From Comamonas sp. (lineage in GTDB: Bacteria > Pseudomonadota > Gammaproteobacteria > Burkholderiales > Burkholderiaceae_C), in NCBI GenBank assembly GCA_028690035.1, contig JAQVCA010000001.1, forward strand, positions 157,940 to 221,939: a DNA stretch of 64,000 nt. Reading direction: 5' to 3'. The notes under the pieces are model-generated. The model made no database searches. It had not been told where the DNA came from and worked only from the letters and a program-made list of their open reading frames with translations. The position numbers and the translations under genes are program-made. Each line of letters starts with the position of its first letter. Positions within the stretch are counted from its first letter, which is position 1. Of the stretch, positions 1 through 9,068 are shown one piece after another.

Positions 1-2
1 TG

Positions 3-365
3 CTGCTGGTGATCCTCATCTTCCTGATGCTGACCACCACCTACAGCAAATTCACCGAAATGCAGCTGACCCTGCCCAGCGCCGATGTTGAGCAGCTGCG
101 CGACCGCCCGCGCGAGCTGATCGTGAGCATCGGGGCCGATGGACGCTACGTCATCAACAAAACCGAACTGCAAAACCGCAGCGTGGACGGCATTGCCAGC
201 GCCATGCTCGGCGCCGCCCCAGCGGGCAGCGACAGTGTGGTCATCATCAGCGCCGATGCCAATGCGCCGCACCAGTCGGTGGTGTCTGCCATGGAAGCGG
301 CGCGCCGGGCCGGGCTGTCGCAAATCACCTTTGCGACGCAATCGTCTGCTGCCGCAGGCCAGTAA
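3..365 (+). CDS. exbD: ExbD/TolR-family biopolymer transport protein, 3' part
   Basis: The gene enters from the left edge, so its start is missing. What remains is the end of a single transmembrane segment (LLVILIFLMLTTTY) followed by a periplasmic domain of about 100 residues, as in ExbD/TolR proteins (normally about 140 residues). ExbD works with ExbB and TonB in the inner membrane and couples the proton gradient to outer-membrane transport. The membrane aspartate expected near the start of the helix lies outside the window. It is followed by lpxK, a common order in Burkholderiales (exbB-exbD-lpxK-Trm112-kdsB), which supports ExbD over TolR. Confidence 0.85.
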   Translation: MLVILIFLMLTTTYSKFTEMQLTLPSADVEQLRDRPRELIVSIGADGRYVINKTELQNRSVDGIASAMLGAAPAGSDSVVIISADANAPHQSVVSAMEAARRAGLSQITFATQSSAAAGQ

Positions 366-420
366 GCGCGCGTTGCACGGCTGCACCACTTTCTGGCAGG
401 GCTAGAGGTTCGCTGGCGCT

Positions 421-1434
421 ATGGACTGTGCCCGTCTGCGCCGTATGTGGCACAGCCGCCGCTGGCCTGCTTGGGCGTGGCTGCCACTGGCCTGGCTCTA
501 CGGCGCGTTGGTCTGGCTGCCGCGCTGGGCCTACCGCTGCGGCTGGCGCCAAGCCGAGCATGCAGGCATCCCCACACTGGTAATTGGCAACGTGGTGGCT
601 GGTGGCGCAGGCAAAACGCCCGTCACGCTGGCCACGGTGCAGCACCTGCAGGCACGCGGCTGGCGTCCCGGCATTGTTGCCCGGGGCTATGGCCGCCATC
701 TGAACGACTGCCGGGCGGTCCATCCAGACAGTGAGGCCTGCGCTGTGGGCGATGAGCCGCTGCTGCTGGCACGTGCCAGTGGCGTGCCGGTGTACGTCGC
801 CCCACAGCGCATCACTGCGGCGCGCGCCTTGCGCGCCGCCCACCCTGAAGTCAACATCCTGCTGTGCGACGATGGCTTGCAGCACCATGCCCTGGCACGC
901 GATCTGGACATCTGCGTTTTTCACGATCAGGGCATCGGCAATGGCTGGCTGCTGCCCGCAGGCCCGCTGCGTGAGGCCTGGCCCCGCCCGGTGGACGCCA
1001 TCTTGTATGCCGGGCCCTGCCCACCGCTGCCCAGCCCCAGCACACCCCACTTTGCCGTGCAGCGCCGTTTGGCGCCGTACGCGCTGTCTGCCGATGGCAC
1101 ACGCATCCCTTTGCACACCCTGCAGCATCAGCCCGTGCATGCCATCGCCGCGATTGCCCGCCCAGAAGATTTTTTTGCCATGCTGCGCAGCCAGGGACTG
1201 CATTTGGCGCACACAGAAGGCCTGCCAGATCACTTCGATTTCAAGAGCTGGAAGCGCTTATCCAGCAAGGGTAAAACCCTGATTTGTACCGAAAAAGATG
1301 CCACCAAGCTGTGGCCCCTGCACCCCGATGCCCTGGCCGTGCCGCTGTGCCTGAACATCGACCCCGCCTACACCCAGTGGCTCGATGGGCAACTGCGCCG
1401 CCTATCATCGAACGCAACGCCGACATCGCCCTGA
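421..1434 (+). CDS. lpxK: tetraacyldisaccharide 4'-kinase (lipid A biosynthesis)
   Basis: LpxK phosphorylates the 4' position of the tetraacyldisaccharide precursor, giving lipid IVA at the inner membrane. The 337-residue protein has the usual family length. It shows a hydrophobic N-terminal helix (about residues 16-34) for membrane association, then a P-loop at residues 61-67 (GGAGKTP, the family form of Walker A). Motifs such as CDDGLQHHALARD further on are typical of the family. It starts at ATG 421, 55 bases after exbD, and is followed closely by the Trm112-like gene and kdsB. All three neighbours serve envelope or lipopolysaccharide functions. Confidence 0.95.
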   Translation: MDCARLRRMWHSRRWPAWAWLPLAWLYGALVWLPRWAYRCGWRQAEHAGIPTLVIGNVVAGGAGKTPVTLATVQHLQARGWRPGIVARGYGRHLNDCRAVHPDSEACAVGDEPLLLARASGVPVYVAPQRITAARALRAAHPEVNILLCDDGLQHHALARDLDICVFHDQGIGNGWLLPAGPLREAWPRPVDAILYAGPCPPLPSPSTPHFAVQRRLAPYALSADGTRIPLHTLQHQPVHAIAAIARPEDFFAMLRSQGLHLAHTEGLPDHFDFKSWKRLSSKGKTLICTEKDATKLWPLHPDALAVPLCLNIDPAYTQWLDGQLRRLSSNATPTSP

Positions 1435-1473
1435 TGTGGTTCCCCCTCCACTTTTGCTATTTTTTTGCCCGCT

Positions 1474-1665
1474 ATGGACCCCAAACTGCTTGAAATTCTG
1501 GTCTGCCCCGTCACCAAAGGCCCGCTGACCTACGACCGCGAACACCAAGAGCTGCTCTCGCGCAGCGCTCGCCTGGCCTACCCGGTGCGCGACGGCATCC
1601 CGGTGCTGCTGGAAAACGAGGCCCGCACCCTGAGCGACGACGAGCTGGAGCAGCTGGCACCATGA
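1474..1665 (+). CDS. Trm112/YcaR family small protein
   Basis: A 63-residue protein of the Trm112 family (UPF0434), recognised by the N-terminal [14 protein letters not shown] and the C-terminal [16 protein letters not shown] chose ATG 1474 because [12 protein letters not shown] is the usual family N-terminus; an in-frame TTG nine bases upstream is less likely. In many homologues the first motif is CPVCKGPL; here the second cysteine is threonine, so the classical zinc knuckle cannot form. The gene overlaps kdsB by four bases (ATGA), indicating translational coupling. Its exact role in bacteria is unclear. Confidence 0.9.
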   Translation: MDPKLLEILVCPVTKGPLTYDREHQELLSRSARLAYPVRDGIPVLLENEARTLSDDELEQLAP

Positions 1666-2465
1666 CCCCGCCCCGCTTTCATGTGCTGATTCCAGCGCGC
1701 CTGGCTTCCAGCCGTCTGCCCAACAAACCCTTGGCCGATATTGCCGGCCTGCCCATGGTGGTGCGCGTGGCGCAGCAGGCACAGCGCAGCGCTGCCACCC
1801 AAGTGGTGGTGGCGGCCGACCATGCCAGCATCGTGGACGCCTGTCGCGCCCACGGCATCACAGCGGTATTGACGGCCAGCGATCACCCCAGCGGCAGCGA
1901 CCGCCTGGCCCAGGCCTGCGAGCTACTGGGTTTGGATGGCGACGATCTGATCGTGAACGTGCAAGGCGATGAGCCGCTGATCGAGCCCGCCCTGATCGAT
2001 GCCGTGGCCGCGGTGCTGCACCAACACGCCCACGCCAGCATGGGCACCGCAGCGCATCCCATCAGCGACGAGGCCGATTACCTGAATCCCAATGTGGTCA
2101 AGGTGGTGTGCAATGCACAAGGCTTGGCGCACTACTTCAGCCGCGCGCCCATCCCCTGGCACCGCGATCTGGCCGACAGCGCGTGGTGGCAACCAACCAG
2201 CGGTGCCAACGGTGCCAATACGCCGCCAGGCTTTGCGCCGCTGCGCCATATTGGCATCTACGCCTACCGCGCCGGATTTTTGCGCCAGTTTCCGCAACTG
2301 CCCCCCGCGCCCACCGAGCAGGTTGAGGCACTGGAGCAACTGCGCGCCCTGTGGCACGGCCATGCGATTGCCGTGCACACCAGCGCCAGCGCCCCCGGCG
2401 GCGGCGTAGATACCCCGCAAGACCTAGAGCGCGTGCGCCGTGTGCTGGCGCAGTGCCCCCCGTAA
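1662..2465 (+). CDS. kdsB: 3-deoxy-manno-octulosonate cytidylyltransferase
   Basis: KdsB activates KDO with CTP to give CMP-KDO, the donor for the inner core of lipopolysaccharide. The 267-residue protein begins with the nucleotide-binding signature ([14 protein letters not shown], residues 11-24) and contains [12 protein letters not shown], the conserved metal and sugar-binding motif. The start overlaps the stop of the Trm112-like gene. A bidirectional hairpin terminator lies about 75 bases downstream. Nothing is missing from the family core; it is slightly longer than the E. coli enzyme (248 residues). Confidence 0.95.
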   Translation: MTPPRFHVLIPARLASSRLPNKPLADIAGLPMVVRVAQQAQRSAATQVVVAADHASIVDACRAHGITAVLTASDHPSGSDRLAQACELLGLDGDDLIVNVQGDEPLIEPALIDAVAAVLHQHAHASMGTAAHPISDEADYLNPNVVKVVCNAQGLAHYFSRAPIPWHRDLADSAWWQPTSGANGANTPPGFAPLRHIGIYAYRAGFLRQFPQLPPAPTEQVEALEQLRALWHGHAIAVHTSASAPGGGVDTPQDLERVRRVLAQCPP

Positions 2466-2537
2466 GCAAGGCAAGCTGGCTGTACCAGCCAGCATGGTCG
2501 AGCTAAAAAGCATGAAAATTGCTGGGCTAAAAAAAAG

Positions 2538-2569
2538 AAAAAGCACTTGGCAAAAACCAAGTGCTTTTT
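2538..2569. terminator. bidirectional Rho-independent terminator
   Basis: AAAAAGCACTTGG and CCAAGTGCTTTTT form a perfect 13-base stem with a six-base loop. The stem is A-rich on the left and ends in a T-run on the right, so it can terminate kdsB on the plus strand and the tRNA on the minus strand. Confidence 0.85.
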
Positions 2570-2574
2570 GTATT

Positions 2575-2649
2575 TGGTGGGTGATGCAGGGTTCGAACCT
2601 GCGACCCCTGCCGTGTGAAGGCAGTGCTCTACCACTGAGCTAATCACCC
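2575..2649 (-). tRNA. tRNA-Val (anticodon CAC)
   Basis: The minus strand folds into a full cloverleaf: acceptor GGGTGAT paired with ATCACCC, D stem GCTC/GAGC, anticodon stem CTGCC/GGCAG around loop TTCACAC, and T arm GCAGG-TTCGAAC-CCTGC. The loop gives anticodon CAC, which reads GUG. The 3' CCA is encoded (2575-2577). The acceptor stem matches that of E. coli tRNA-Val. Confidence 0.95.
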
Positions 2650-2711
2650 TGGGGGATTTTGGTTTCGCTGTGCAGCGAAGACCGCAATTATGTCATAGGT
2701 TTTAGGCGTTT

Positions 2712-3455
2712 TTAGGAGTTTTCGGCCAAACGCCAAATTGTTTTGCCTCCTGAGGCCTTGTCCAGCTCGGCCAGCACCGCGTCATGGGCGGCCAATTCTT
2801 GGGCATTGGCCGTCGGCACGGGCAGCTGCAGACCCAGCAGATCCAAGCCTCCTCCCTGCGACGGGGATGCGCTGGCATGCACCTGTCCTGAGGCCGATGC
2901 CGCCCCATCGCCCGCATCATCGGTCAGCAAGGCGTGCTGGCCACGGGTCATGTAGATATAGACATCGGCCAGCAGCTGGGCGTCCAGCAAAGCACCGTGG
3001 AAGGTGCGGCCTGAGTTGTCCACGCCCAGGCGGTCGCACAGCGCATCGAGCGAGTTGCGTTTGCCGGGGAACAGCTCCTTGGCCATGACCAGCGAGTCGG
3101 TGATGCCCGCCACGTGGCTGCGCAGCGGGGGCAAGCCCAGCAGCGACAGCTCCTTGTCCAGAAAGCCCACGTCGAACGGGGCGTTGTGGATGATGAGGTG
3201 CGCACCACGCAGGTAATCCAAGATGGCGCTCACCTGCTCGGCAAATTTGGGCTTGGTGCTCAAAAAGGCCGTGGTCAGGCCGTGGATGCGCAAGGCATCC
3301 TCGTGGCTGTCGCGCTCGGGGTTGAAGTACAGGTGCAGGTCATTGCCGCTGAGTTTGCGCCCCAGCAGCTCCACGCAACCCAGCTCGATGACGCGATCGC
3401 CGTTGTCGGGCGACAGGCCGGTGGTTTCGGTGTCCAGAACGATAAAGCGTTGCAT
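2712..3455 (-). CDS. dnaQ: DNA polymerase III epsilon subunit (3'-5' proofreading exonuclease)
   Basis: DnaQ removes misincorporated bases within the replicative polymerase core. The start at ATG 3455 gives MQRFIVLDTETTG, with catalytic D8 and E10. The second motif (IHNAPFDVGFLDKEL) and third motif (FHGALLDAQLLADVY) complete the DEDDh set. At 247 residues it matches the E. coli protein (243). The open frame extends 24 codons upstream, but that stretch runs into a palindromic repeat and lacks family similarity. The C-terminal residues after about 185 should bind the alpha subunit. Confidence 0.95.
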   Translation of the reverse strand: MQRFIVLDTETTGLSPDNGDRVIELGCVELLGRKLSGNDLHLYFNPERDSHEDALRIHGLTTAFLSTKPKFAEQVSAILDYLRGAHLIIHNAPFDVGFLDKELSLLGLPPLRSHVAGITDSLVMAKELFPGKRNSLDALCDRLGVDNSGRTFHGALLDAQLLADVYIYMTRGQHALLTDDAGDGAASASGQVHASASPSQGGGLDLLGLQLPVPTANAQELAAHDAVLAELDKASGGKTIWRLAENS

Positions 3456-3462
3456 GATTTTT

Positions 3463-3553
3463 TTGATAGCTGCTACCGCTGGATAGGCATAGTTTTCAGA
3501 AATAAAACCATTTAAAATCAATACCAATCAAGCGCAAGCAGCTATGCTTTTAT
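3463..3553. repeat. REP-like palindromic repeat, copy 1
   Basis: The left arm GATAGCTGCTACCGCT and the right arm AAGCGCAAGCAGCTAT are inverted copies about 60 bases apart, with A+T-rich sequence between. The element sits exactly between the 5' end of dnaQ and the 3' end of iscA. The same arms recur at 17056, 32862, 38066, 53469 and 58755. Confidence 0.7.
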
Positions 3554-3879
3554 TAAACCCGGAAGCTTTCACCGCAGCCGCAGCGATCGCGTTCGTTGGG
3601 GTTGTTGAACTTGAAGCTTTCGTTCAGGCCTTCGCGCACAAAGTCCAGCTCGGTGCCATCCACAAAGGCCAGCACATCGGGCTTGACCACCACTTTGACG
3701 CCATGCGCCTGCTCAAACACCAGGTCGTCGGCTTGCGGTGCATCGACGTATTCAAGCTGGTAGGCCAAGCCCGAGCAGCCCGTGGTCTTGACACCCAGGC
3801 GCACGCCAATGGCTTGGCTGTGGCGTTGCAGATGGTTGGCCACGTGGCGTGCGGCCGCTTCGGTCATGGTGATAGGCAT
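3553..3879 (-). CDS. iscA: A-type iron-sulfur carrier protein (IscA-like)
   Basis: A 108-residue A-type carrier with the three conserved cysteines C35 (TTGCSGLAY) and C100/C102 (CGCGESF), which bind or hand over iron or an Fe-S cluster. The start at ATG 3879 follows an AGGAGG ribosome site and fits the family N-terminus (MPITMTEAAARHV). It is last in the iscR-iscS-iscU-iscA order. The hscB, hscA and fdx genes that usually follow are absent. Naming it IscA rather than another A-type carrier rests on this context. Confidence 0.88.
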   Translation of the reverse strand: MPITMTEAAARHVANHLQRHSQAIGVRLGVKTTGCSGLAYQLEYVDAPQADDLVFEQAHGVKVVVKPDVLAFVDGTELDFVREGLNESFKFNNPNERDRCGCGESFRV

Positions 3880-3919
3880 GAAAATCGCCTCCTTGTGTTC
3901 TCGGTGTGCTATCTGCCAT

Positions 3920-4312
3920 TTAGGCCAGCGCGGGGTGCTGACGGCGATAGTGGTCAATGGCTGCACGCAGGGCATCTTGGGCCAGCAGCGCGCAATGGAT
4001 TTTGAGGGGTGGTAGCTGCAGCGCCTCAACCAATTGGTTGGCATCGATGCGGGCTGCGTGCTCTAGGCTTTGGCCCTGCACCCAGTCGCTGAGCAACGAG
4101 GCGCACGCAATCATGGCCGGACTGCCGTAGGCTTTGAAGTGCACGGCATCGATCACGTCGCCAGCCACGCGCAGCTGCCACTGCAGCAAGTGGCCTTGCT
4201 CCAGCGTACCGACCACGGCAGTGCCTGTATTGGCCGCATCCGCTGGCAAGCTGCCGACGTTGCGTGGGTGCTGAAAGTGCTCCAGCAGCAGGGGGGAGTA
4301 CGGTGTACGCAT
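3920..4312 (-). CDS. iscU: IscU-like scaffold protein lacking two of three cluster cysteines
   Basis: A 130-residue protein clearly related to IscU/NifU N-terminal scaffolds: YSPLLLEHFQHPRNVGS at the start, an FKAYG segment, and LPPLKIHCALLAQDAL near the end. Canonical IscU assembles [2Fe-2S] on three cysteines. Here the first is replaced (GTLEQGH in place of GAPACGD, which also loses the aspartate) and the second is serine (YGSPAM, S64). Only H106-C107 of the KIHC motif remains, with an extra C70 nearby. It sits between iscS and iscA with short gaps. It may not be a normal scaffold; see the finding. Confidence 0.8.
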   Translation of the reverse strand: MRTPYSPLLLEHFQHPRNVGSLPADAANTGTAVVGTLEQGHLLQWQLRVAGDVIDAVHFKAYGSPAMIACASLLSDWVQGQSLEHAARIDANQLVEALQLPPLKIHCALLAQDALRAAIDHYRRQHPALA

Positions 4313-4329
4313 AGACCTCTCCGACGGAT

Positions 4330-5511
4330 TTACGGCTGCACCTGCAGCTCAGGCAGCGGGCTGATGGCACGCAGCCGTGCCACGCAGCGCTGCATGCACG
4401 CTAGGGCGCGGTCGATGTCGGCCTCGGTGGTAAAGCGCCCAAAGGTGATGCGCAAGGTGCTGTGCGCCAGCGCGTCGCTGCGCCCTAGGGCGCGCAGCAC
4501 GTGGCTGGGCTCCAGGCTGGCCGAGGTGCAGGCCGAGCCACTGGACAGCGCCAACTCCGGCAGGCCTGCCAATAGCGCCTCCCCTTCCACATAGGGCACG
4601 CTGATGTTGAGGTTGTGCGGCACGCGCTGAACCAGGTCGCCGTTGATAACGATGGGCTCCAGCGCCTGCAGCCCCGTCAGCAGGCGCTGCTGCAAGGCAC
4701 GGGCATGTGCGCTGTCCTGGGCCATTTCGTCCTGCGCCAGCGCAAACGCCTTGCCCATACCCACGATTTGGTGCGTGGCCAGCGTGCCCGAGCGCATGCC
4801 GCGCTCTTGACCGCCGCCGTGGATTTGCGCCTGCACGCGCACGCGCGGCTTGCGCCCCACATACAGCGCGCCGATGCCTTTGGGGCCGTAGGTTTTGTGC
4901 GAGGCCAGACTCATCAGGTCGATGGGCATGGCTTGCATGTCCAGCGCCACCTTGCCCGTGGCCTGGGCGGCATCGACGTGAAAAATCACGCCGCGCTCGC
5001 GGCACAGGCTACCCAGTGCCTGCAGGTCTTGGACGACGCCGATTTCGTTGTTCACCGCCATCACGCTGGCAACAATGGTGTCGGGGCGCAAGGCGGCGGC
5101 AAAGGCATCGATGTCCACCAAACCGTTGGGCAGCACGTCCAGGTAGGTGACCTCAAAGCCCTCACCCTGCAGCGCGTGCATGGTGTCCAGCACGGCCTTG
5201 TGCTCGGTCTTGACGGTGACGAGGTGCCGACCCTTGTCCTGGTAGCTGTGCGCCACGCCTTTAAGGGCCAGATTGTTGGATTCGGTGGCGCCGCTGGTCC
5301 AGACGATGTCGCGCGCCTGGGCGCCGATCAGTGCGGCCACTTGGCGGCGCGCTTGCTCGACGGCCTCTTCGGCTTCCCAGCCCCAGGCATGGCTGCCCGA
5401 GGCGGGATTGCCAAAGTGCTCGCTCAGCCAGGGCAGCATGGCCTGGACCACCCGAGGATCGACGGGCGTGGTGGCGCCGTAATCCAGATAAATAGGTCGC
5501 TCAGATGCCAA
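4330..5511 (-). CDS. iscS: cysteine desulfurase
   Basis: IscS takes sulfur from cysteine using PLP and delivers it for Fe-S cluster and thio-modification pathways. It is close to E. coli IscS throughout: [14 protein letters not shown] at the start, the TEHKAVLDT segment, PLP lysine in SHKTYGPKG, and the mobile catalytic cysteine in [15 protein letters not shown] propose TTG 5511 as the start because it follows an AAGGGG stretch just after the iscR stop and leaves the usual few residues before YLDY. An ATG at 5553 would overlap iscR by about 30 bases. The C-terminus is about the usual length. Confidence 0.92.
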   Translation of the reverse strand: MASERPIYLDYGATTPVDPRVVQAMLPWLSEHFGNPASGSHAWGWEAEEAVEQARRQVAALIGAQARDIVWTSGATESNNLALKGVAHSYQDKGRHLVTVKTEHKAVLDTMHALQGEGFEVTYLDVLPNGLVDIDAFAAALRPDTIVASVMAVNNEIGVVQDLQALGSLCRERGVIFHVDAAQATGKVALDMQAMPIDLMSLASHKTYGPKGIGALYVGRKPRVRVQAQIHGGGQERGMRSGTLATHQIVGMGKAFALAQDEMAQDSAHARALQQRLLTGLQALEPIVINGDLVQRVPHNLNISVPYVEGEALLAGLPELALSSGSACTSASLEPSHVLRALGRSDALAHSTLRITFGRFTTEADIDRALACMQRCVARLRAISPLPELQVQP

Positions 5512-5521
5512 GGCCCGCCCC

Positions 5522-6058
5522 TTAGGACTTGTTGAACGCGTTGCCCAGGGCAAACACCGAATTGGGGGCGTTCACGCGAATGGGCTTGACCACGGGCGCC
5601 GAAGAAATGGCGCGGCGCACCACGGGTTTGTCTTCGATCTGGATGCCGCGTGCCAGCTGCTCATCGACCAGCTTTTGCAGCGTGACCGAATCGAGAAACT
5701 CCACCATGTGGCGGTTGAGTGCCGTCCACAGATCGTGCGTCATGCAGCGGCCGTTTTCGCCCAGGCAGTTTTCCTTGCCGCTGCACTGGGTGGCATCAAT
5801 GGGTTCATCGACCGAGACGATGATGTCGGTCACGGTAATTTCTGAGGCTTTGCGTGCCAGGGTATAGCCACCGCCAGGGCCACGGGTGGACTCGACCAGC
5901 TCGTTGCGGCGCAATTTGCCAAACAGCTGCTCCAGATATGACAAGGAAATTTGCTGGCGCTGGCTGATCGCCGCCAGAGTGACCGGCCCACTGTTTTGGC
6001 GCAGTGCCAAGTCGATCATGGCCGTTACCGCAAAACGGCCTTTGGTGGTCAAACGCAT
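5522..6058 (-). CDS. iscR: Rrf2-family Fe-S cluster regulator IscR
   Basis: IscR senses Fe-S status and represses its own operon when it carries a [2Fe-2S] cluster. The 178-residue protein starts at ATG 6058 ([14 protein letters not shown], the canonical N-terminus); a tandem ATG lies directly before it. It has a winged-helix domain (residues 1-70) and ligands C92, C98, C105 and H108 in the segment [10 protein letters not shown]...CMTH. It is first in a four-gene isc set on the minus strand. About 100 bases upstream a TATAGT (complement of 6152-6157) is a possible -10 element, but I see no clear -35 or IscR operator. Confidence 0.93.
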   Translation of the reverse strand: MRLTTKGRFAVTAMIDLALRQNSGPVTLAAISQRQQISLSYLEQLFGKLRRNELVESTRGPGGGYTLARKASEITVTDIIVSVDEPIDATQCSGKENCLGENGRCMTHDLWTALNRHMVEFLDSVTLQKLVDEQLARGIQIEDKPVVRRAISSAPVVKPIRVNAPNSVFALGNAFNKS

Positions 6059-6199
6059 CATCGATTCCTTTACTGAAGGTGAAGGGGAAACCCAGAAAAG
6101 GCTGGACCGCGTGCCCTCAAGGCCGCAGTGCTTTCCCGAGTAAGTTGTGGGACTATAGCACAAAACCCCTTAATCTAGTCGGATACAGTGAGATTCCGC

Positions 6200-8293
6200 C
6201 TACACCGCCGCGCTCGGTACTGGCGCCACCTGCACCCCCAGCAGCTGCTGTTTGAGCTGTGCCAGCTGGTCGCGCAGACGGGCGGCGGTTTCAAACTCCA
6301 GCCGCTTGGCGCATTCGAGCATCTCTTTCTCCACACGCTTGATTTCTTTGGCCAGCTCGGCCTCTGACAGCAGCGCCAGTCCGCCCTGGGCGCTGACCTG
6401 GGCCTGGGCCAGCTCTTTGCCTTGCTGGGTGTTTTTATCGCTGTACACCCCGTCAATCAGGTCTTTTACCCGCTTGACAATCGCTTGCGGTTCAATGCCG
6501 TTTTCCGCATTGAACGCGGTCTGCTTGGCGCGGCGCCGCTCGGTCTCTCCGATGGCCTTGCGCATGGAGTCGGTCGTGCGGTCGGCGTACAAAATGGCTT
6601 TGCCGTGCAAATTACGCGCCGCGCGGCCAATGGTCTGGATCAGGCTGCGCTCAGAGCGCAAAAAGCCCTCTTTGTCGGCATCCAAAATGGCCACCAGCGA
6701 CACCTCGGGGATGTCCAGCCCCTCGCGCAGCAGGTTGATGCCCACCAGCACATCGAACACCCCCAAACGCAGGTCGCGGATGATCTCTACGCGCTCCACC
6801 GTATCCACATCCGAGTGCAGATAGCGCACCTTGACGCCGTTTTCAGCCAGGTACTCAGTGAGCTGCTCGGCCATGCGCTTGGTCAGGGTGGTGATGAGCA
6901 CGCGCTCGGCCTGCTGCACGCGCAAACGGATTTCCTGCAGCACATCGTCCACCTGCGTGCTGGCTGGGCGCACTTCAATTTCTGGATCGACCAAGCCCGT
7001 GGGGCGCACCAGCTGCTCCACCACCTGGCCGCTGTGCTGCTTTTCGTACTCGGCGGGCGTGGCCGAGACAAAAATGGCCTGGCGCATGCGCTGCTCAAAC
7101 TCCTGCAGCTGCAAAGGCCGGTTGTCCAGCGCCGACGGCAGGCGAAAGCCGTACTCCACCAGCGTGGTCTTGCGCGAGCGGTCGCCGTTGTACATGGCCG
7201 ACAGTTGCCCCATCATCTGGTGGCTCTCGTCCAAAAACATGAGCGCGTCTTTGGGCAGGTAATCGATCAGCGTGGCTGGCGGCTCGCCCGGTGCCGCACC
7301 CGACAGGTGGCGCGAGTAGTTTTCGATGCCCTTGCAGTGGCCCAGCTCAGAGAGCATCTCCAGGTCAAAGCGCGTGCGCTGCTCCAGGCGCTGCGCCTCC
7401 GCCAGCTTGCCCGCCTGCACCAGCTCGGCCACACGCTGGCGCAGCTCTTCTTTGATGGTTTCCACGGCGCGCAGCACCACATCGCGCGGCGTGACGTAAT
7501 GGCTACTGGGGTACACCGCAAAGCGTGCAATGTTGTGCTGCACCCGGCCAGTGAGCGGGTCGAACAGCTGCAACGCCTCGACTTCATCGTCAAACAGCTC
7601 AATGCGAATGGCCAGCTCCGAGTGCTCCGCCGGAAACACATCGATGGTGTCGCCGCGCACGCGGAATTTGCCCCGGCTGAAGTCCTCATCGCTGCGCTGG
7701 TACTGCATGCGCACCAGCTGGGCGATCAGCTCGCGCTGGGCGATGCGGTCGCCCTGGCGCAGCAGCAGCACCATCTGGTGGTAGCTCTCGGGCTCGCCAA
7801 TGCCGTAGATGGCCGACACCGTGGCCACGATCACCACATCGCGGCGCTCCAGCAAGCTTTTGGTACACGACAGGCGCATCTGCTCAATGTGCTCGTTGAT
7901 GGCGCTGTCTTTTTCGATGAACAGATCGCGCTGCGGCACGTAGGCTTCGGGCTGGTAATAGTCGTAATAACTGACGAAATACTCCACCGCGTTGTTCGGA
8001 AAGAACTCACGAAACTCGCTGTACAGCTGCGCCGCCAGCGTCTTGTTGGGCGCAAACACAATGGCCGGGCGCCCCAGGCGCGCAATCACATTCGCCATGG
8101 TGAAGGTCTTGCCCGAGCCGGTCACGCCCAGCAGCGTCTGGAAGGCCTCGCCGTCCTGCACCCCTTCGACCAGCTGCGCAATCGCCGTGGGCTGGTCGCC
8201 AGCCGGGGGATAGGGCTGAAACAGCGCAAACGGCGAATTTTCAAAATGAACGAATTGCCCTGCCGGGGCAGGAGAAGGTGTCGGTTGTTGCAT
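6200..8293 (-). CDS. uvrB: excinuclease ABC subunit B
   Basis: UvrB is the damage-verifying helicase-like subunit of nucleotide excision repair; it receives DNA from UvrA and recruits UvrC. The 697-residue protein has Walker A GVTGSGKT (56-63), the beta-hairpin region with [12 protein letters not shown], the DESH box ([11 protein letters not shown]), helicase motif VI (QTIGRAARN) and a C-terminal UVR coiled-coil for UvrC (about 650-685). The N-terminal 15 residues are a variable extension. Expression would normally be SOS-responsive, but I did not find a LexA box. Confidence 0.97.
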   Translation of the reverse strand: MQQPTPSPAPAGQFVHFENSPFALFQPYPPAGDQPTAIAQLVEGVQDGEAFQTLLGVTGSGKTFTMANVIARLGRPAIVFAPNKTLAAQLYSEFREFFPNNAVEYFVSYYDYYQPEAYVPQRDLFIEKDSAINEHIEQMRLSCTKSLLERRDVVIVATVSAIYGIGEPESYHQMVLLLRQGDRIAQRELIAQLVRMQYQRSDEDFSRGKFRVRGDTIDVFPAEHSELAIRIELFDDEVEALQLFDPLTGRVQHNIARFAVYPSSHYVTPRDVVLRAVETIKEELRQRVAELVQAGKLAEAQRLEQRTRFDLEMLSELGHCKGIENYSRHLSGAAPGEPPATLIDYLPKDALMFLDESHQMMGQLSAMYNGDRSRKTTLVEYGFRLPSALDNRPLQLQEFEQRMRQAIFVSATPAEYEKQHSGQVVEQLVRPTGLVDPEIEVRPASTQVDDVLQEIRLRVQQAERVLITTLTKRMAEQLTEYLAENGVKVRYLHSDVDTVERVEIIRDLRLGVFDVLVGINLLREGLDIPEVSLVAILDADKEGFLRSERSLIQTIGRAARNLHGKAILYADRTTDSMRKAIGETERRRAKQTAFNAENGIEPQAIVKRVKDLIDGVYSDKNTQQGKELAQAQVSAQGGLALLSEAELAKEIKRVEKEMLECAKRLEFETAARLRDQLAQLKQQLLGVQVAPVPSAAV

Positions 8294-8340
8294 AGGGGAA
8301 ATGCTCCGGGGCGTGCCAGCGCAAGGGCAGCCCGCTGTCA

Positions 8341-8358
8341 GAACGTGTTTACGATCTC
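8341..8358. repeat. solo copy of a MITE-type end sequence
   Basis: GAACGTGTTTACGATCTC lies at the 3' end of the tetR gene. It matches, with one mismatch, the terminal inverted repeats of the 162-base palindromic element at 46375-46536. No second end was found nearby, so this may be a solo end or a remnant. Confidence 0.5.
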
Positions 8359-8977
8359 AGGCCAGTAACTCGCACAACATATCGATATGTGCCTGGCGGT
8401 AGTGCGGATCGGGTTCGCCGCCCTCGCCAAAAACCGTATGCCACAGCAGCACATGCACGATGGGCGACAGCACCAGCCAGGGATGGCGGGCCAGCACCGT
8501 ATCTTTTCTGCCGCTGGCCTCCAGATTCTTCTGGATCACCTGCATGACCTGCTGGGTGTGTTCGTGAGTGAGTTTTTTCCACTCGTCCACCCGCATCGGC
8601 ACGCGCTCACGCTCGGGGATCAAGAGGCGCAGGAGTGTAATCACATCCGGGGCCAGCAGGGCCGCGTGCAGCCGATCGACCGTCCATTCCGCCAGCGCCC
8701 GCGTGCCTGCACCGGCGGCCAGTTGCGGCATCTGCGCCCAGTCGGTGCGGTTCAGGGTGCGGTCGAGCAATGCCTTGAAGATGGCATCCTTGCTGTCGAA
8801 ATGGGCATACAGCCCGCCTTTGGACAAGCCGCAGCGCTGTGCGATGTCGTCCATCCGCGCCGCAGTAAACCCGCGGCGGGAAAACTCCTGCAGCGCCGCA
8901 TCCAGTATCTGCGGCACACGCTGCGCAGGCGCCAGCCGCAGCCTGCGCTTGGGCCGATATGTATCGTTTTGAATCAT
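8357..8977 (-). CDS. TetR-family transcriptional repressor of the adjacent efflux operon
   Basis: A 206-residue TetR-type regulator. The N-terminal helix-turn-helix (about residues 22-68) contains the typical LSKGGLYAHFDSKDAIF segment; the C-terminal part should bind an inducer. It is transcribed away from the efflux genes starting at 9069, the usual arrangement for a local repressor. The intergenic region holds a near-palindrome overlapping a likely promoter. The ligand cannot be read from the sequence. Confidence 0.88.
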   Translation of the reverse strand: MIQNDTYRPKRRLRLAPAQRVPQILDAALQEFSRRGFTAARMDDIAQRCGLSKGGLYAHFDSKDAIFKALLDRTLNRTDWAQMPQLAAGAGTRALAEWTVDRLHAALLAPDVITLLRLLIPERERVPMRVDEWKKLTHEHTQQVMQVIQKNLEASGRKDTVLARHPWLVLSPIVHVLLWHTVFGEGGEPDPHYRQAHIDMLCELLA

Positions 8978-9035
8978 GCTGGGTATTGTCGAGCCTCAAG
9001 GACTGTGGGAAGCACGTCGGAACAAACCGTTAGAT

Positions 9036-9058
9036 ACCGACTAGTTGGTTGTTATACT
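9036..9058 (+). promoter_or_regulatory. candidate TetR operator and -10 box of the efflux operon
   Basis: ACCGACTAGTTGGT (9036-9049) is a 14-base palindrome with one mismatched pair. It is followed by TATACT (9053-9058), a good -10 element 11 bases before the efflux start codon. An operator against the -10 would let TetR block polymerase. The -35 is poor. Inferred from position and symmetry only. Confidence 0.4.
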
Positions 9059-9068
9059 CTTTTTCACG

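Noticed and set aside
6120..6200. IscR operator upstream of iscR
   Set aside because: A possible -10 element is visible but no sequence convincingly matches either class of IscR site.
6422..8368. A 648-codon open frame on the plus strand opposite uvrB
   Set aside because: It lies antisense to a fully conserved uvrB, is rich in His, Gln and Arg, and lacks a ribosome site.
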